Shown: piece by piece, positions 6,320-7,736 of the stretch
How the letters are laid out: each line of letters opens with the position of its first letter
Numbering within the stretch: the stretch's first letter is position 1
Assembly (NCBI GenBank): GCA_023441725.1
Contig: JAEZNV010000166.1
Coordinates: 1 to 7,736 of the forward strand
Reading direction: 5' to 3'
Source: Actinomycetes bacterium
Lineage (GTDB): Bacteria; Actinomycetota; Coriobacteriia; Coriobacteriales; Coriobacteriaceae
Length of the DNA: 7,736 nt
Made by a program: the position numbers and the translations under genes
Notes under the pieces: generated by a model
The model's database searches: none
What the model was told of the DNA's origin: nothing
The model's input: the letters and a program-made list of their open reading frames with translations, nothing else

Positions 6320-7736
6320 ATGGCATTCGTCCATCTGCACAATCACACTGTTTTCTCCATGCTCGACGGCGCAACCCGTATCCAAGATATGGTCAACCGT
6401 GCCGTTGAGCTTGGCATGCCCGCCGTGGCCATTACCGACCACGGCTACATGTATGGCGTGCCCGATTTGGCGCTGGCTTGCGACGCCGTCAACCACAATA
6501 CGCCCGAGTACAAAACCTGGAGCCACGACAAGGCCTTCTTGGAAAAGGACCGCCGCGACGAGCTGGTGGAGCCCGATCCCGAGGAAAACCCGCGCGAGCA
6601 TGCCCAGTATGTGAAGGACATGGCCATGTGGGACGAGAAGGGCAACATCGACGAGCTCAAGCCGCCCCTGGTCATCAAACCCATCTTTGGCTGCGAGGTC
6701 TACTTTACGCCGGACGAGACGCTCGCCCGCGACCACAAGCCCGAGCTCTACCACATGATCCTTCTGGCCAAGGACCAGGAGGGCTACGTTAACCTGATGC
6801 AGACGGTCTCTGAGGCCGCCGTGCAGGGCTTTTACTACAAGCCACGCGTGACGCTCGACAACCTGCGTCGCCATGCCAAGGGCATGATCTGCACGAGCGC
6901 CTGTATCGCCGGCATCATCCCCAAGTACATCGACCGCGGTGACATGGAGGGCGCCATCAAGTGGGCCGAGACCTTCCGCGACACCTTCGACCCCGGCGAC
7001 TTCTACATCGAGATTCAGGAACACGGCATTACCACCGATAACGGCCTGACCGACGAGCAGATGGACCGCACGCTCATCGACATTGCCAAACAGGTAGGCG
7101 TCAAGGTCATCGCCACCAACGACTTCCACTACCTGCGCCGCGAGGACGCCCCCGTGCAGGACGTCATCATGTGCATTGGCATGAACGCCAAGGTCGACGA
7201 CCCTAACCGTATGCGCATGACCGGCTCGGAGTTTTACATGAAGACCGAGGAGGAGATGCGGGCGATGTTCCCGTATTGCCCCGAGGCCTGCGACAACACG
7301 CTCGAGATCGCCGACAAGTGCTACGTGGAGCTGGACTGGGACTCCATCATCCTGCCGCGCTTCCCGTTGCTCGACCCCGGCGAGACGCACGAGAGCCAGT
7401 TCCGCCGCGAGTGCGAGAAGGGCCTGCGCCAGCACTACGGCGACGACTGGGCCACGCGCGAGATCGGTGGCGTCAACATCAAAGAGCGCTTTGAGTACGA
7501 ATACAAGGTCATCTGCGACAAGGGCTTTGCCGCCTACTTTTTGATCGTTGCCGAGTACGTGCAATGGGCCAAGGACAACGGCATCGGCGTCGGCCCCGGC
7601 CGTGGTTCTGCCGCCGGCGCTATCGTCGCCTACGCCATGAACATCACCGCGTTCGACCCGCTCGAGAACGGCCTGATGTTCGAGAGGTTCCTGTCCCCGC
7701 AGCGTACCGAGATGCCCGATATCGATATGGACTTCG
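6320..7736 (+). CDS. dnaE: DNA polymerase III subunit alpha (DnaE), N-terminal 472 residues (3' end outside window)
   Basis: This is the catalytic subunit of the replicative polymerase; the visible part is the PHP domain, then the start of the palm. The ATG at 6320 has GGAG (6308-6311) 8 nt upstream, and the protein opens with the family's usual MAFVHLHNHTVFSMLDGA. PHP metal-site candidates are all present: H5, H7, D16, H41 (TDHG), E126 (GCE), H145, C195, D268 and H270 (NDFH). The polymerase motif GVGPGRGSAAG lies near residues 430-440, and the window ends in MPDIDMDF with D469 and D471, matching the catalytic Asp-x-Asp. Between TDHG and GCE there are about 60 more residues than is usual, acidic and charged (about 55-115). 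Codon use is strongly G/C-ending and native. No frameshift is seen. It is PHP-type DnaE rather than PolC, because no DEDD exonuclease insert is present in the visible part. Confidence 0.95.
   Translation, partial: MAFVHLHNHTVFSMLDGATRIQDMVNRAVELGMPAVAITDHGYMYGVPDLALACDAVNHNTPEYKTWSHDKAFLEKDRRDELVEPDPEENPREHAQYVKDMAMWDEKGNIDELKPPLVIKPIFGCEVYFTPDETLARDHKPELYHMILLAKDQEGYVNLMQTVSEAAVQGFYYKPRVTLDNLRRHAKGMICTSACIAGIIPKYIDRGDMEGAIKWAETFRDTFDPGDFYIEIQEHGITTDNGLTDEQMDRTLIDIAKQVGVKVIATNDFHYLRREDAPVQDVIMCIGMNAKVDDPNRMRMTGSEFYMKTEEEMRAMFPYCPEACDNTLEIADKCYVELDWDSIILPRFPLLDPGETHESQFRRECEKGLRQHYGDDWATREIGGVNIKERFEYEYKVICDKGFAAYFLIVAEYVQWAKDNGIGVGPGRGSAAGAIVAYAMNITAFDPLENGLMFERFLSPQRTEMPDIDMDF

Noticed and set aside
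6284..7564. 426-codon open frame on the - strand
   Set aside because: It lies antisense to dnaE, whose + strand frame has unmistakable PHP and polymerase motifs. The Val/Leu/Ala/His/Asp-rich translation is typical of the shadow of a GC-rich, G/C-ending gene.

Overview
The window reads as chromosomal DNA from a high-GC Gram-positive bacterium, most likely a coriobacterium such as Collinsella. This rests on the GC-rich, G/C-ending codon use of the DNA-repair and replication genes, an AddAB-type gene pair, and short promoters of the GGTACAAT / GGGTAAAAT type. The genus is an inference from sequence style, not a database result.

Layout: all five genes lie on the + strand. Positions 1-491 hold the 3' end of an AddB-like PD-(D/E)XK nuclease subunit. 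It is followed after 3 nt by a complete addA (495-4130), a UvrD/Rep-type helicase with a C-terminal nuclease domain. Together they would form the double-strand-break end-resection machine that feeds RecA. Immediately after addA lies a 63-bp near-perfect inverted repeat (4143-4205), then a promoter and a small DUF3284-type gene (4267-4776). A 12-TM MFS transporter (4880-6079) follows. It has visibly lower GC (about 43-47% on sampled lines against about 60-75% in the flanking genes) and looks horizontally acquired. An approximately 240-nt spacer (6080-6319) carries no convincing gene and ends in candidate promoters for dnaE. The dnaE gene, the replicative DNA polymerase III alpha subunit, starts at 6320 and runs off the window after its first 472 codons, at the catalytic Asp-x-Asp motif.

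Functionally, addB-addA is a tight operon. The DUF3284 gene and dnaE each appear to have their own promoter, and the MFS gene seems to be a cargo insertion between them. I see no RNA genes, CRISPR arrays, transposases or phage genes. I found no evidence for a new multi-gene system. The points most worth a second look are the palindrome after addA, the apparent loss of the AddB iron-sulfur cysteines, the about 60-residue insertion in the DnaE PHP domain, and the low-GC MFS island with its non-coding-looking tail.
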